A stretch of DNA of 64,000 bases. Source: Patella vulgata (lineage: Eukaryota; Mollusca; Gastropoda; Patellidae). The notes beneath the pieces were generated by a model, which did not search any database, had not been told where the DNA came from, and was given only the letters and a program-made list of their open reading frames with translations. Shown here piece by piece: positions 12,547 to 24,817 of this stretch. The first letter of the stretch is position 1; each line of letters begins with the position of its first letter. Location: NCBI RefSeq assembly GCF_932274485.2, contig NC_065886.2, positions 18,055,501 through 18,119,500 on the forward strand. Reading direction: 5' to 3'. A program made the translations under genes and the position numbers.

Positions 12547-12654
12547 TTAGGCCCCACCAATTTGATTTTCTGTTCTTTCAGGTCTTGATAACTAAAAAGC
12601 CAAGTCCTATACAGGTGTTCCTGAAGAACAAAAAATCAATTTGGTGGGGCCTAA
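12547..12654. repeat. Small palindromic MITE
   Basis: Left arm TTAGGCCCCACCAA...TTCTTTCAGG (12547-12583) and right arm CCTGAAGAAC...TTGGTGGGGCCTAA (12620-12654) are near-perfect inverted repeats of about 36 bp around a ~36-bp spacer. Confidence 0.75.
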
Positions 12655-12829
12655 AGCCCTCAACTAGTCTAGAAACCATGTTTGCACTGGTCAGTGTTGA
12701 TCCAAATCAGTTAAGTTTAAGAACTATGCACAGTAGCACTCACAGTAAAGATTTTCCCCAAAATTAACATTTTTTTTTTTGAAAATGTTATAAAAATCTG
12801 TTAAGAATTGAACTTTGTAGAGCGAATAT

Positions 12830-13289
12830 GGACACAGATCACTAAAGATTTCCCCATTGACTCCAATGTTAATTCTCGTATCTTAGACCGGCTCTAACTT
12901 TTTCCCAAATTTTCGTTGGGTAGAACGCTTTCTACCACAGATGGAGCAACATGTGGCAACCACTTGCCCAAAAGCACGTATGAGGTTCTTCATGAAAAAC
13001 TTGAGATACACAAGCTGGAAGTAGAGACAAGTAAACATGCAATTTCAGGCCCTACATTTCAACCTAACCAACCTCTCAACTCTTGTATCCTTCCGCATCA
13101 AAATTATGAATATTCACCAAAACCTGGCAGAAAATGTATTTTCAAACCCTTTTCCTCGATTCTACACCAAAAAGTCAACAAAAATCGCCATGCAAAAGGG
13201 GGAAAAAGGAAAAGGGAGAGGAAGACTAAAAATAGCTTTGGCCCTTGTTTCGTGGGTGACGGCGTAGGAATATTTGGTGATCTGTGTCC
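12830..13289 (+). mobile_element. 460-bp TIR element (family C)
   Basis: Inverted ends GGACACAGATCACTAAA and (reverse complement) GGACACAGATCACCAAA, with a possible TAT target duplication. A second copy lies at 33813-35165. A reading frame (MGRTLSTTDGATCGNH...) runs through most of it and partly exists in the other copy, but most base differences between copies change the residue, so there is no sign of coding selection. Confidence 0.75.
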
Positions 13290-14363
13290 TATATGAGTAC
13301 CATTAAATGTAAGGTATCAACAATCAGGGGCCATAACTCTTGAACTGCTTTTGCAAAAAATGGTCAAAATCTTCACTCACAACTAACTAGTTCAGTAGAT
13401 GAACACAACTCTATACAAGTAAGTTGATTGCTCCCAGCCTCTCCAAACAATTCTGTCAGATAGGAAACAAATCATTGACTTTGTTACTGTCAGATAGGAA
13501 CCAAACCACAACATGTAACCACCATTCTAGATGCCTCTATCTGAAAATAACTTGACTTGTCAACGCAGCTCCTGCATCTATCAAGATAGCAGGAGCAGCA
13601 TATCCATTAGGCTGCATGTGTTGTTATCTTCCACTAAGAGTATTAAAGAAATGCAAAACATGGCGACAAATGAATAGCTAGGGGCTATAACAACATACGA
13701 CCAGACGAAACACGAATGTGTGTAAAAATATGTTATGTTTGTTGTTTTTTGATTTGATATTTTTGATACCTAGATCATTCATGACCTTAGTTAACATTAT
13801 TCAATAAATTCCTCTGAAACAATGTACATAAACATATTGTGATAAAATAATAAAAATATATCCATTTTGCTACAACTGGCTCCTTTAATAAAGGTAAAAT
13901 CATAATCTTGTTAATACCAATGTGATCATCTTATCACTTTGCAGAGTTTCTGAATGTTTCACGTCCCACACACTAGGTTTTTGGAACCAAGATGTATGAC
14001 AAGTGAAGGTCACAGCCACTGTTTTTTTTCCCAATATATTCCTACTTGTTCTAAAAAGAGTAAACGAGAATAATTTGGTCGCTACAAAGTCACAGTCAAA
14101 AATCTAGTATCTCTTGTTCAAAGGGCTAATTTTCATATAAATAGCAATATAATCATCATATCAATATTGTTTTTTGTAAATATTAATCACCTTCTTTGAG
14201 AATTTCAATTTTAGCATAATAATATCAAATACAATTTTTACAACTACAATGACTAATATTACAATCATGATGATTTCAGTATAATCACATCAATGACAAT
14301 ATTTGTATAAATATCTACTGCAATCTGGGGGATATGATATCAATCCTAATTATTACAATACAC

Positions 14364-14566
14364 ACTGAGTCTAGTTGTGTGGTTTCAATTCCCCGCTTGT
14401 ATGTGACAAGGAGTAGGGTTGCCTGTCAAACCTGTGGGTTTTCTCTGGGTCCTCCATTTTCCTCCCACTGCTAAAGATTCCTACACGCAAGCCTTAAATA
14501 AAATTGAACCATATGTTAGTCCCAAAATGACCTCTGGATGTTAAACCCCATTTCTCCCTCTATATA
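14364..14566 (+). repeat. SINE B, 5'-truncated
   Basis: Begins near box B (GTGGTTTCAATTCCCCGC), then GACAAGGAGTAGGGTTGCCT, GGGTTTTCTCTGGGTCCTCC and the tail GATGTTAAACCCCATTTCTC. Confidence 0.8.
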
Positions 14567-15350
14567 ATACCCATCTGTATCAATATAATCGTGATGATAT
14601 GATGGATATTTGTTCTTAACATCATTGACAAGTAAATATCAATATTAACATACATGGTAATAATATCATACCCAATACACTGGGTATATTTTGCATGAAA
14701 AAAGTAAAACAATTCATAACACAATAAATAGCTTACAAATATAATTTTTATGTTTCTATTTTCCCTCTAATTAATATCATTTAATTATCATTGTGTTCAA
14801 AATAACTAATAACATAATACATAAAATAATTATACCATAATTTGATTGTTTTAAAACTTTCATAATCGGCTAGATACTAGCCACAAGAATCGACCCCACC
14901 CAGACCCTGCCATAAGAAAATATGAGAGGACTAAAGAATCCCAACCTAAAGGTGAATATGCAAGCTTCCAGCCTAGCAAGTGTTCAGAAGGTGAATGGAT
15001 GGTTCCTCTCCTAATTTACTAATTCAGGCAAGTTTAGGTCTGGGTGAGTGATGTCTGCCACCCGCCCTCTTTATGTAGTAAGTAACACAAACCATTTGAA
15101 AAATATGAAAAAGTTGTTATTACTATAACCCTGCAGTTCCTTAGATTTACCCAAAGCAACCCAAAACAACTTGAATTACCAAAAACATCATAGTTTTTAT
15201 GGTTTCCTTTCTTTCTGTATGTATGATGAATAATATTCCCTAATATTCACTCTATTTTTTAAATAGTTCTGAAGAAAATAACATACCGGTAAATAAATGG
15301 AAGATATAAAAACAAGAAAAAAAACTCTTAATTGTTACTGTAATGATTAT

Positions 15351-15590
15351 GGAGTCAAACTAGTAATTCTCTCCCTATATTGGCTTTAATGTTAAATCCT
15401 TGACATTTCTTGATCTACAGCATTTGTTTAATAACATACTGATCATCTTAATCTTTATAACCACAAAAAGCCTGATATAAAAAATATAAGATAAAGTGCA
15501 GTTAAAGCAAAATACTGGTCGTTTTGGTTAATTCAAGTTGATTTGGGTAAATCTATGGGCTCCTATAAACCTATAAGTACATGCTGACAG
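15351..15590 (+). repeat. Family D MITE remnant
   Basis: Starts GGAGTCAAACTAGTAATTCT and contains GATCATCTTAATCTTTATAA and CCACA blocks shared with the better copies at 18445-18890 and 28822-29056; the right end is not preserved. Confidence 0.5.
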
Positions 15591-16303
15591 TAACATGGAT
15601 TGAAACATAAATTTTGTTTATAAATTTATTCAGAAACCTTGCAGCTTCTCTTACTTAATAAGCAAATTTATATTCCCATTAATGTCGCTGACATTATAGC
15701 CTACAGGTTCTAATGAAAATAACTTGAGAAATGTGACAAATATTGTGAAAAAGTAAGCCCCTTCAGATTCTTAATTTTTATATTAACATAAAGGAAGATA
15801 GTATTAGAGAAACTGTTTTATTTAATAAATATATACTGGTAATATAATAACTTAGAATATATGTAGATCTTGAGACATTTCAATTTTGGCAAAAAGAAAA
15901 ACCTCATAATATATTATAAGTAAACTACATATTAAAATTTGGGTTTATTAAGAAATTGATCATCAGCTAGATACTAGCCATTAAAATGAAAGATATGTAG
16001 GAGAAATCCCAGATATATTTCTGTGATGAAAGCTTTCTAGGAAAATATTTAGGTCAAGTTAGCAGGAGGAGTTGGAGATGAACATCTTGACTAGTAGTAA
16101 CCTTGTGCCTGGATGAATCTGTCTATACTCAACATGGGGACCTTCCATTGAATTATGAAGTTTGTGTCCAATTGATCTACCTTGATTTAATCTCCTTTCT
16201 AACCAACGCAGAGATGCCCTGTCTTGGGAAAGAATGGTTTTAGTTTTAACCAATTAAAGTAGATGTCGATAAACTTCTAAGAGAAGTGAGAACTAATAAG
16301 GAA

Positions 16304-16360
16304 ATGAAATGAAATGGAGTTTAATATCCTACTGCTCCAACTGGGCTAATGAAGACCGGA
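16304..16360 (-). repeat. SINE A, severely 5'-truncated, with target duplication
   Basis: Only the last ~57 bp of the family, flanked by near-identical ACTAATAAGGAA (16292-16303) and ATTAATAAGGAA (16361-16372). This shows insertion of an already truncated copy, typical of target-primed reverse transcription. Confidence 0.8.
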
Positions 16361-16432
16361 ATTAATAAGGAAGTAGTTATATCTAAATGTAGACCATTCA
16401 ATACAAAACAAACAAAAATAAATTAACAATAG

Positions 16433-19400
16433 CTAAATAGAATGTAAATGAATTTCACAAGTTAAATATGAGACAATAATATCTGGCAGTTTGATCGATT
16501 GTATTAATGGTAGAATAGATCTACTAGTCTTTTTACTTACAGTCGCTCTTATCACATCTCTACATAGTCTCTTTAAACTAGACGGCTGACACAAAACATT
16601 CATCACAAGGTCACACATCTCTTTATGATGCGACTCAAATTTTGGCAAAACATTCCGTATCATGTCCATATTGATAATTTCCAAAATAACTTCAATAAGT
16701 TTGTAGGTTATCTTCAAAGACGTCAAAGCATTTTCGAGTTCGTATTCTGTTATCCGTGCTCCATGCACCAGCAGAAGTGAACTAGTAGCAAGTTTACCCA
16801 TGTTGATAGAATAATAAAGTGCGTTCAGTTCTCTCTTGTCTAATATGTTAAGCTTAGCCCCATTATTAACCAATAATGATGGAATTTCCACAGAGAAATG
16901 CCGAACCGAGAAATGTAAAATAGGTTCTTGATCAAACATACGGACATTCACATCAACATGTTCCTGGAGCAGACGTTTCAATACTTCATTTGGATACGAG
17001 AATTCAAAACAGTACGCCAGTGCTACAGAGCCATTTTTATCTTTATGATTCACATCTGCATTATATTGTAATAATAAATTGAGTATTTCTATCTGTCCTT
17101 CTTCACAAGCCAACGCCACAGGTTGAACATCACGAAAATCACCTTGATTGACATCTGCTCCAGCAGCTAGTAGCGCCCTCACTGCTTTAGTCTGATGATA
17201 TTGTGTAGCTACGTGTAGTGGTGAAAACCCTCGACAATGCCAACCACTGTCTGATCTAGGTTTATTTACATCACAACCTAAACAAAACAAGGAAAAACAT
17301 GAACATGATGACTTAGATTTTTGATACCTCACTGTTTTCAAACAGATTAGCCGAAAATATTCGCTTTGCACTATTATTACTGATAGGGATGACATCTGGG
17401 CCAATTAATCAGCCCTCAATATTATCTTTTTTTCTTCTGCAAATTAAATTCTAAAACAATTTTTTAAATTATTATGAAAGAAAATAAAAGTGTTTGAAGT
17501 GTATCTGGATAAAATATATTTCCTATTTAGTACAAATATGTACATAAAATAGTATGTGCAGACGTAAAGGTGCCAATTCTGCCCAAATGGGTCTAAGAGC
17601 ACATATTTATCTTTTATGAGTGTATATACACTGATTTACATTCATCTTTTAAAACTTTTATTGCCATTTCAGTTCATATAAGTGAATAGTCCAAATTGAA
17701 TGGCAGGAATTGTTAGTCCAGTCTACATCAGAAGTACGGTTTGACATTTCACTTACGCACTGACATTTTTTAATCGTTCATAAGGTGCCTGATTACAAAT
17801 GGCGCTAGAGAACATAAAGTACACGTTCTCATCGACTGATTTTAAAATTGTTCATTGTGTCTTAAATATTGGATGTCAGGATCCAATATTTTTACAGCAA
17901 GATAAAAGCTTCAATATTGATTGGAATGGACCAATAAATCGTGTTTGCAATGTTGAAGATGTGAATAATATTAAGCTAGAGCTTTACGCGCTTTGAATAA
18001 AAAAGGATCTGGCAATTCTATGATCTTTTAACAGCACTCATCATAAGAGAAACAAGTAATGTTATCATCATTATCTGCTGTGCATTTTGATTTCAATGGA
18101 AAATGACATTTTTCAATTCTATATAGTTGTTGCTGCAGTTATTCTATTTGGCAGACACTACGTACCTTGATCTATCAACAGGTTAACTATTTCATGATGA
18201 TTATGTTTACAGGCGACATAGAATGGACTAATACCATCTTCATCTACGAGATCAACATCACAATGGCAATCTAATAATATTTCTACAATGTCTTTATTAC
18301 CAGTATAACAAGCATGATGTAGTGCCACTCTCCTGAAAATTGTTCAAAATAAAGTAATATAATTTGAAGATGATGAACCAATAGAGTATAATATCAAAAA
18401 TATTAATAGTTAACGAGGGGAGATAACTACATATTTTGTAATATGGAGTCAGACTATTAATTCTCTACCTATTTAATGCAATGTTCAATTTTTTTAGAAC
18501 ATTCCGATGATCTTAATCTGTACAACCACAGAGAACCCAACATGTCACAATCATCTGATAAAAATATTAAAAGGGGTTCTTTGCTACACCTGGTGAAAGG
18601 TATTTATAGGCAGTGACATCATTTTTGTACGTTATTTACTTCCTGATCCTTCCTCCCTAATATTATGAACATTCACCAGCATTCAAACACTCTTATTTGA
18701 CCCTAGACCAATTGTCATGCATAGGCAGTGGGGGGTGGAGGAGTGAGAAGAGAGAATTGCTACAACTAGAAACATAATATTCGTTCATCACTTGTCTACG
18801 ATATCACTCTAGGTGGAAGTGGAGGTAAAACCCCACAAACGAACGAATGAACGATCGTCCATCAGGTGAGGCAATTACTAGTCTTAATCCATATCCACAA
18901 AACAATCGACGTTCCTTCATACAATTCAGGTGTGCCTGGAAAATGGTCTTAGACTATAAGCAAGAAGAAAGATTAATTCAGATAATAGGAGCGATTATTT
19001 CCCAATAAGATTTACCTCTAGTTAATTAAATGAGTTCTGAGGGAACACATTAACAATCTTCAAGAATCTGATCAAAAACTTAATCATTAGCTAGTTATAA
19101 ATATTCCTTAACCTACCCATGATTGTTTGGAAAATTAACATCTGCACCATGACTTGCTAATATGCGTACTATTTCTGTGTTATTCATTTCAGCAGCTTTA
19201 TTAACAGGTGTACATTTGGCATCTCTGTAAACAGGTAAAAATATATATTTATACATCCTTTATTTTCCTTGTGGGTTTTTTTGGACTTTGATATACAATT
19301 AAGGGGCTGAATTCTACTGGTTTTAACCTAGTAGCTGAAATATGAGTACAAACTATCCTCCCCATTTAGCTATAAATAGTGGTAAGTGTGGTGCACTCTG

Positions 19401-22400
19401 TCTAGAACACTTAGGGGATTGGGTGCCTGAATGTTTTAACATGTGCACCTTGGATCAAAACGTTTGTCACTGAGTCTGGTGGCATGGTTTTGATTTCCCG
19501 TCTACACATGACAAGGTGTCCAACCTGGTTTTCCTACGGGTCCTCCAGTTTTTTCCCACAGTTAAAGTGAATTATTGAAATAAAGTTGAATTAATCCTGA
19601 ATCTCTCTCTCTCTCTCTTATTTGAGAAGTTCAGACAGCAAACTACTTTTGTATTTTTCTTAATAATGGAACCTGTAATTTAAGTTTAAAATTTGAATCA
19701 GTTTTAAGTTTTAGTGAATAAGAATGCTGTAGAAGGCCTATACTCACTTTGCCATAAACCTATCTTTACAGTGAGTGTTGATATCTACTTTCATAAGACA
19801 TTCATTGAGTAGGAAGTCTACTATATCTCTTCTTCCTGCTTCTACTGCCAGCCATAATGGTGTGCAGTTATTTTGATCTACAGCATTTACTTTAGCTCCG
19901 GCTGCAATCAGCATTTCTACTGCCTTTAAATCACTATTTTTACAAGCACAATGGAGTGGTGTTTCTATAAAAACAAATTATATAATAAAACTGATTAGAT
20001 ACTAGAATTAAAGGTGCATTATTTTTCATGCCTTAAAAGACCACTGTATTGTGATCGTTGTGCTTTGCCATTAAACATGCATGATGCAAGAAAGACTTGC
20101 AATAGGTAGATTTAGCTCTAGTATAATGCATGTTTAAGTTAAACAGGTTTAAAATGCTGAGGATCATTAACAAGTTTAACTTTATCACCTGAAAGCAAAA
20201 TTTTTCTAACTCAGAAGGCCTTTTATTTTAAAACTTTGCTTATCTTGCTCTTCTGAAAAGGTTAACTTAGAAATACATGAAATGTAAGTTTCAGCTAGCT
20301 TTAGACATGCAAAGTAAGTTATCTTCCTGGCCAAATGATGACATGTGCCAGTACATTCGTAATTAACCCTTAATCGACATAGTCGAAATAGTTAAGCTGA
20401 CTTGGTTTATAGCACTGTGAACACAACATTCCATTGCCCAGTTTAAATATAAGCATCTGAACGACATATAAGATTTCCACAGTTCCTGAAATCTGCATTT
20501 AACAATATTTATTAGGTTATTGTTAGTTTAAAAGTAGTCTACCTGTATAATAACCATCCTCCATATTAACTTCTTTATGCTGTAGCACATATTCCAAAAC
20601 ATCATACTGTTTATGTAATACAGCGGTATATATCACAGATTTATTCTCAAAAAAAATATCAACCTGAAACAAATAATTCACATCAACAGTGAACACATTT
20701 TGCTTATTAGGCCACACCAGTGTTGCTATTTCAAGGGGCATAACTCTTATCGTCATTTAAGCAGACAGATTCAGACCACAATTAATCATGCGTAGACAAA
20801 AATATTCTAATTTGCAATAAAAATAGATGCACCTCACTGCTTTTCATATTTAATTTCCGTTAGAAATTCAAATTTGTAAAAACTAGAAACTGCGTAAAAT
20901 TTTTGGTCTGTAGCTTGAAAATTGACTGACATACCAGCATTTAAGTTTTATCAGTTACCCACAAGATTTCGAAACAAAATATGTATCAATAATTTACTCG
21001 AGATTCAGATATCTTTGTAGTGAAGATATAAGACTCAAATTTGGTAGTCTTAAAGCTTTCGAAACAAAATATGTATCTATAATTTACTCAAGTTTTAGAT
21101 ATCTTGTTTTTACTTTTTTAGTGAAGATATAGGGCTCAAATTTCGCAGTCTTAAGGAACTTTTTGTGTAGATTACGTATCTGCAATCAGATTACAGGTGA
21201 GTTGTAGGGTTCGCATGCTACTTGGTCATGAAAATGGAAAAAAATTTGGTGTAATTGTATATTTTCTGGATTTTGTAGTGCCCCAGGAGCTACAAAGTAA
21301 CATATATAGATCCAAATTTTGGCCTGTCTACAGATTGCCAGTAGTACTACGTAAGAAACATATGAAAACCAACCAGTCTTCACTAAATTCCCAGAAAATT
21401 GGCCTCGAATATGGTTTCCGACACAAATTTTTGAAAACTGCCTCATATTTTCGAGCCGATTGAATCGGTACATGAACACCTAAAAATCTGACACTTGGTG
21501 AAATTATAGTTTATAGTAATTTCTCCAACATATGTTAAAACCATTCTTGTCCCATGTCATCTAGACCTTTTTTTCAATTTTCAATTGGGTCAATCTATGT
21601 CAATTATCACCCAAAAATCGTTAAAACCGTACCCTCTTCCGAGTTTACTGAAATTTGGTTTTTATGCTTATTAGGGCTGAAAAAGCTGTTATTCCAAATT
21701 TAACTCGAACAAAATGGGTGTGTCCGTAATCATTCATATGGCCATAACCCAATAACTTATATGTCAAAATTGCTGAAATATGTATTTCTGGAATGGGAAA
21801 GGGGATGATTTGATGTTTGAATCATATTTATCTATCTTTAGGAAAGTTTGCAGCAGTATACTACAGAGCTTATCCATGAACATAATCCTGCTTTAAGTGC
21901 AACGACACTGATTTTCAGCCTCAAGTGTGAATATTTAACTTGATTTTACATGCATATAAAAGATATTATACCTCCAATTGATTGACATTGTGTAGAAAAC
22001 ATGTTGGGCTAAATTTTTCACAAAAGTTCATCTCAAGGTTACATGCAAGGTCAAATTCAAAGTCTAAAGGTCTTCACTCTATATTAAACACACCTTTGCC
22101 AAAGATAAGTGTTGATTTAGAATCCTTGTAGAATTCTCATTCCAGAAATACTTATTCCTATTGGTTACTGACTTATGGTCATTTGAATGGCGGCCACACC
22201 TATTTTGGCCAAAATTCCCACCATTGGGTGGACCGTATCTCAGGAACTGTTACTAAGTGTTAGTTGGATCAAGCTAACATTTTGAATAGCACACTTTTCA
22301 GCCCTAATAAGCATATAAACCAAATTTCATTGGGTGATAATTGACATGGACCAAAACACAGATTTTGAAAAAATATTGAGATGGCATGGGACAAGAATGG

Positions 22401-23890
22401 TTTTTACATATGTTAGAGAAATTACTACAAACTACAATTCCACCAAGTATGAGATTTTTAGGTGTTCATCTACCAGGTTCTATCGGCTTGATAATTAGGC
22501 AATTTTCAAAAATTTGTGTCTGAAACCATATTCGAGGCCATTTTTCTGGGAATCTGATGTAGACTGATGTGTTTTCATGTTTCTTAGGTAGTACTACCGG
22601 CAATCTCTAGATAGGACAAAATTTGGGTTTCTATCTATTACTTTGTAGCTCCTGGAGCACAACAAAATCCAGAAAATATACAATTACACTAATTTTTTTT
22701 TCGGTTTTCGTGGCCAAGTAGCATGCATGCCTGTAATCTGATTGCAGATTCGTAGTCTACACAACGATGTTCTTTATGACTGCCAAATTTGAGCCCTATA
22801 TCTACACTAGATAGGTAACCAAGCTAAAAAGGAACCGAGATCTTTGGATTATAAACTTACATTTCAAGTTTCAACAAAATCGGATAAAAATTGTGACCTC
22901 TATTGGGTCTACAACATTGATATACTGTACCATATTTTTACGCTATTTGAGAACGAGGGGCGGCCATTTTGTCTGTCAGTTTTGGGCCGATTTTCACGAA
23001 ATTCAAACTCGGCCGTCCTTAGGGTGTAACGGTGATATAATAATACATTTAAATCGGATAAAAATTATGACCTCTATAGGGTCCACAAGCTAAAAATGCA
23101 ATTTTTTCTACAATCAGTGGCCATAATTCAGGAAGTTATGGTCCGATATGTGCGAATATCGAAAGGAACCGAGATCTTTGGGTTATAAACTTACATTTCA
23201 AGTTTCATCAAAATAGGATAAAAATTGTGACCTCTATAGTGTTCACAAGCTAAAAATGTGATTTTTCGTACAATCAATGGCCATAATCCATGAAGTTACA
23301 GTCCGATACATGCCAATATCAAAAGGAACCAAGATCTTGGGGTGATAAACCTATATTTCAAGTTTCATCGAAATCGGATAAAAATTGTGACCTGTAGAGT
23401 GTTCACAAACAATTGTGGACGGACGGACAGGGGCGACGACAATAAAAATGAAGGCGTATAAAAACAAGATATCTGAAACTCGAGTAAATAATTGATACAT
23501 ATTTTGTTTCAAAATCTTATTGGTAACTCAAAACTCAAACGCCTGTATCTCTGTCAATATTCTAGTTTTTACATGTACAACCGTTTTTTTCCCATATTTC
23601 TTTTTTGGGGGGGTGGGGCAATTTCCCACCAATGGCCCACTTGACATGGAATGATCATAATATGATAGAAACAAAGTGTGCCGGCCAGTACATGCTTCAA
23701 ATTATGTCTGTCTTCATTAGCCCAGTCGGTGCAGATCAGTACGACGTTAAACCCCCATTTCATTTTATTATGATACTGAAACTAAACCTACATGCACTCC
23801 ACTCTTTAGCAAATCAAGAGCGTCATCCTTCCTGCCTTCTTTAATAGCTGTATGTAACATTTCACCTAACTTACTTCTCACATTTCCCAT
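16433..23890 (-). CDS. Ankyrin repeat and SOCS box (ASB-like) protein, complete
   Basis: Likely substrate-recognition subunit of a Cullin-5/Elongin BC ubiquitin ligase. Exons on the minus strand: 23890-23792, 20663-20543, 19964-19748, 19224-19117, 18332-18166, 17277-16433. All have GT/AG borders and compatible phases, totalling 1557 nt = 518 aa. Ankyrin repeats run from about residue 30 to 400 (ETPLHCACKN, CTPLWLAVEAGRRDIVDFLL, RVALHHACYTGNKDIVEILL, FSPLHVATQY). The C-terminal ~49 residues form a SOCS box: BC-box SLKRLCRDVI and Cul-box-like LPDIIVSYL. The start is MGNVRSKL, matching the N-myristoylation consensus MGxxxS. Intron 1 (20664-23791) holds the giant hairpin element. The specific ASB paralogue cannot be named. 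Confidence 0.92.
18445..18890. mobile_element. Family D MITE in ASB-like intron 4
   Basis: Left end GGAGTCAGACTATTAATTCT and right end GCAATTACTAGTCTTAATCC are inverted relatives. The internal block AACATTCCGATGATCTTAAT is shared with 28822-29056. Longer than that copy, so it probably carries an internal insertion. Confidence 0.6.
19412..19619 (+). repeat. SINE B, internally deleted
   Basis: Head GGATTGGGTGCCTGAATG, box-B region GGTTTTGATTTCCCG, core GGGTCCTCCAGTTTTTTCCC, then a shortened 3' part ending in (TC)n. Lies in ASB-like intron 3. Confidence 0.75.
20009..20136. repeat. AAAGATGCAT-family MITE, decayed
   Basis: Left end TTAAAGGTGCATTATTT and right end TTGCAATAGGTAGATTTAGC...ATAATGCATGTTTAA match the family termini; the interior differs from other copies. 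Lies in an ASB-like intron. Confidence 0.5.
21121..22808. repeat. Giant imperfect palindrome (~1.7-kb hairpin)
   Basis: The two halves are inverted copies about the centre near 21965. Matched landmarks include ATATAGGGCTCAAATTT (left 21128; inverted near 22785), GCAATCAGATTACAGG (inverted near 22732), ATTTTCTGGATTTTG (inverted near 22665), GGGACAAGAATGG (inverted in the left arm near 21545), TTATTAGGGCTGAAAA (inverted near 22297) and TATTTCTGGAATG near the centre. Each arm is about 800 bp with moderate divergence. No ORF is conserved between arms. Confidence 0.85.
22828..23460. repeat. Minisatellite-like repeats of a dispersed mollusc-type repeat
   Basis: Three units beginning GGAACC(G/A)AGATCTT at about 22830, 23164 and 23315. 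They share TTTCAAGTTTCA, ATCGGATAAAAATTGTGACC and GGCCATAAT blocks; the later units are about 153 bp. The end runs into GGACGGACGGACAGGGGCGA and GGCGTATAAAAAC, also seen near 59150-59200. Confidence 0.7.
23698..23766 (+). repeat. SINE A tail fragment
   Basis: Only the 3' part: GTCTGTCTTCATTAGCCCAG then ACGACGTTAAACCCCCATTT. Lies just inside intron 1, about 30 bp from the ASB-like first exon. Confidence 0.75.
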
Positions 23891-24125
23891 TTACAAATCA
23901 ATCTTTATAATTATATCACATTATAGCTTATCATCATTCTCTGAAAAACATAATGGAATTTTTTTTTTTTTTTTTTTTTTTTTGTAAACTATAAAACTAT
24001 ATTTTATTCAGTAAACTAGCAATATGGAACAAAGAAAGATTCCCCATCCAAGTGACAAATTCTAATTATAAGACCTGCTATTTAATAACTTATGAATTGT
24101 TTACTGAGTAAGTTATGAATTCTTA

Positions 24126-24362
24126 CCCCGAGTTCACAAAGCATTCTCCGACTTAAGTTAAGAATCTACTCAAAATTGTTACCATATCTTAACAAAAATA
24201 TAGCCCATTATAAAATTTTTGTTGTTTTAATGTATCATATATGTCAATAAGAAATAATGTGCAAAGTTGTGTGCTTCTGGATCAAAGACATTTCTCGTAA
24301 ACAATGATTGAAAGTTGAGTAAATTCTTAAATTACGTCTGAGGATGCTTTGTGAACTCGGGG
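24126..24362. mobile_element. 237-bp MITE (family G, CCCCGAGTTCAC ends)
   Basis: Termini CCCCGAGTTCACAAAGCATT and AGGATGCTTTGTGAACTCGG are inverted; the sister copy at 35528-35765 has nearly the same length. The outer flanks repeat ATTTAATAACTTATGAATTG on both sides (24081 and 24371). No short exact target duplication abuts the ends. Confidence 0.75.
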
Positions 24363-24761
24363 CCTTCTTATTTAATAACTTATGAATTGCTTACTGAGTG
24401 ACTTACATTGTTTACTACTGAATTGCATATCATCATCATTATACAGACAAGCTTTCCAAGTATTGGCAATAATAACTAACATACTGTTGGCATTTACTGT
24501 GTTGTTATGCTACAGTGAGTCATGACTTTCACACTCCACACTCATATTATTGTACAGGAGGTTAGATCAAAATGTCTATCATGCAAGACGTGCATGATTG
24601 AATCATGACAAACTTGAATGATGTGCATGATGTAATGTAGGTAGAAGAGTATGAAATTTTGTTTTTAAAAAACAAATGGATGGCAAGACGCCAATTAATT
24701 TGGCCATATAAACAAAGAACAAATAGAGCTTTCAGATAATAAAACATGTACCAAAGCTATA

Positions 24762-24817
24762 ATGAAATGAAATGGTGTTTATCGTCCTACTTTTCTGCTC
24801 TGACTGAGCTAATGAAA
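24762..24817 (-). repeat. SINE A tail fragment abutting SINE B
   Basis: AATGAAATGAAATGGTGTTT and TTTTCTGCTCTGACTGAGCT identify the SINE A 3' end on minus; a (GA)n tract then leads straight into the SINE B copy. Confidence 0.7.

Larger units (their letters stand above)
13290..16432. other. Intergenic / probable ASB-like 3' UTR side
   Basis: No gene recognised. It contains a SINE B (14364-14566), a family D MITE remnant (about 15351-15590), a SINE A fragment with its own target duplication (16304-16360) and AT-rich unique sequence. A minus-strand AATAAA hexamer (plus TTTATT at 15944-15949) is a candidate polyadenylation signal for the ASB-like gene. Confidence 0.5.
20953..23529. mobile_element. 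2.6-kb composite TIR element in ASB-like intron 1
   Basis: Outer inverted repeats at 20953-21015 and 23463-23529 share AAACAAAATATGTATCAAT, AATTTACTCGAG and CAGATATCTT. The left TIR is followed by a second tandem copy at about 21058-21107. Between them are the giant hairpin (21121-22808) and a three-unit minisatellite (22828-23460). No coding capacity is visible. Confidence 0.75.

Noticed and set aside
12916-13296. 126-residue ORF MGRTLSTTDGATCGNH...
   Set aside because: Lies wholly inside the family C element; differences from the second copy are mainly amino-acid changing, so no coding constraint.
17799-17996. 65-residue plus-strand ORF (MALENIKYTFSSTD...) in an ASB-like intron
   Set aside because: Short, no recognised domain, no splice context; most likely chance or a remnant of an unrecognised repeat.
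21197-21463. ORFs on both strands near 21.2-21.5 kb
   Set aside because: They lie in one arm of the giant hairpin and are not preserved in the other arm.
22828-23460. CRISPR-like regular repeats
   Set aside because: Units are long (~150 bp), diverged and without spacers; a eukaryotic minisatellite from a dispersed repeat.
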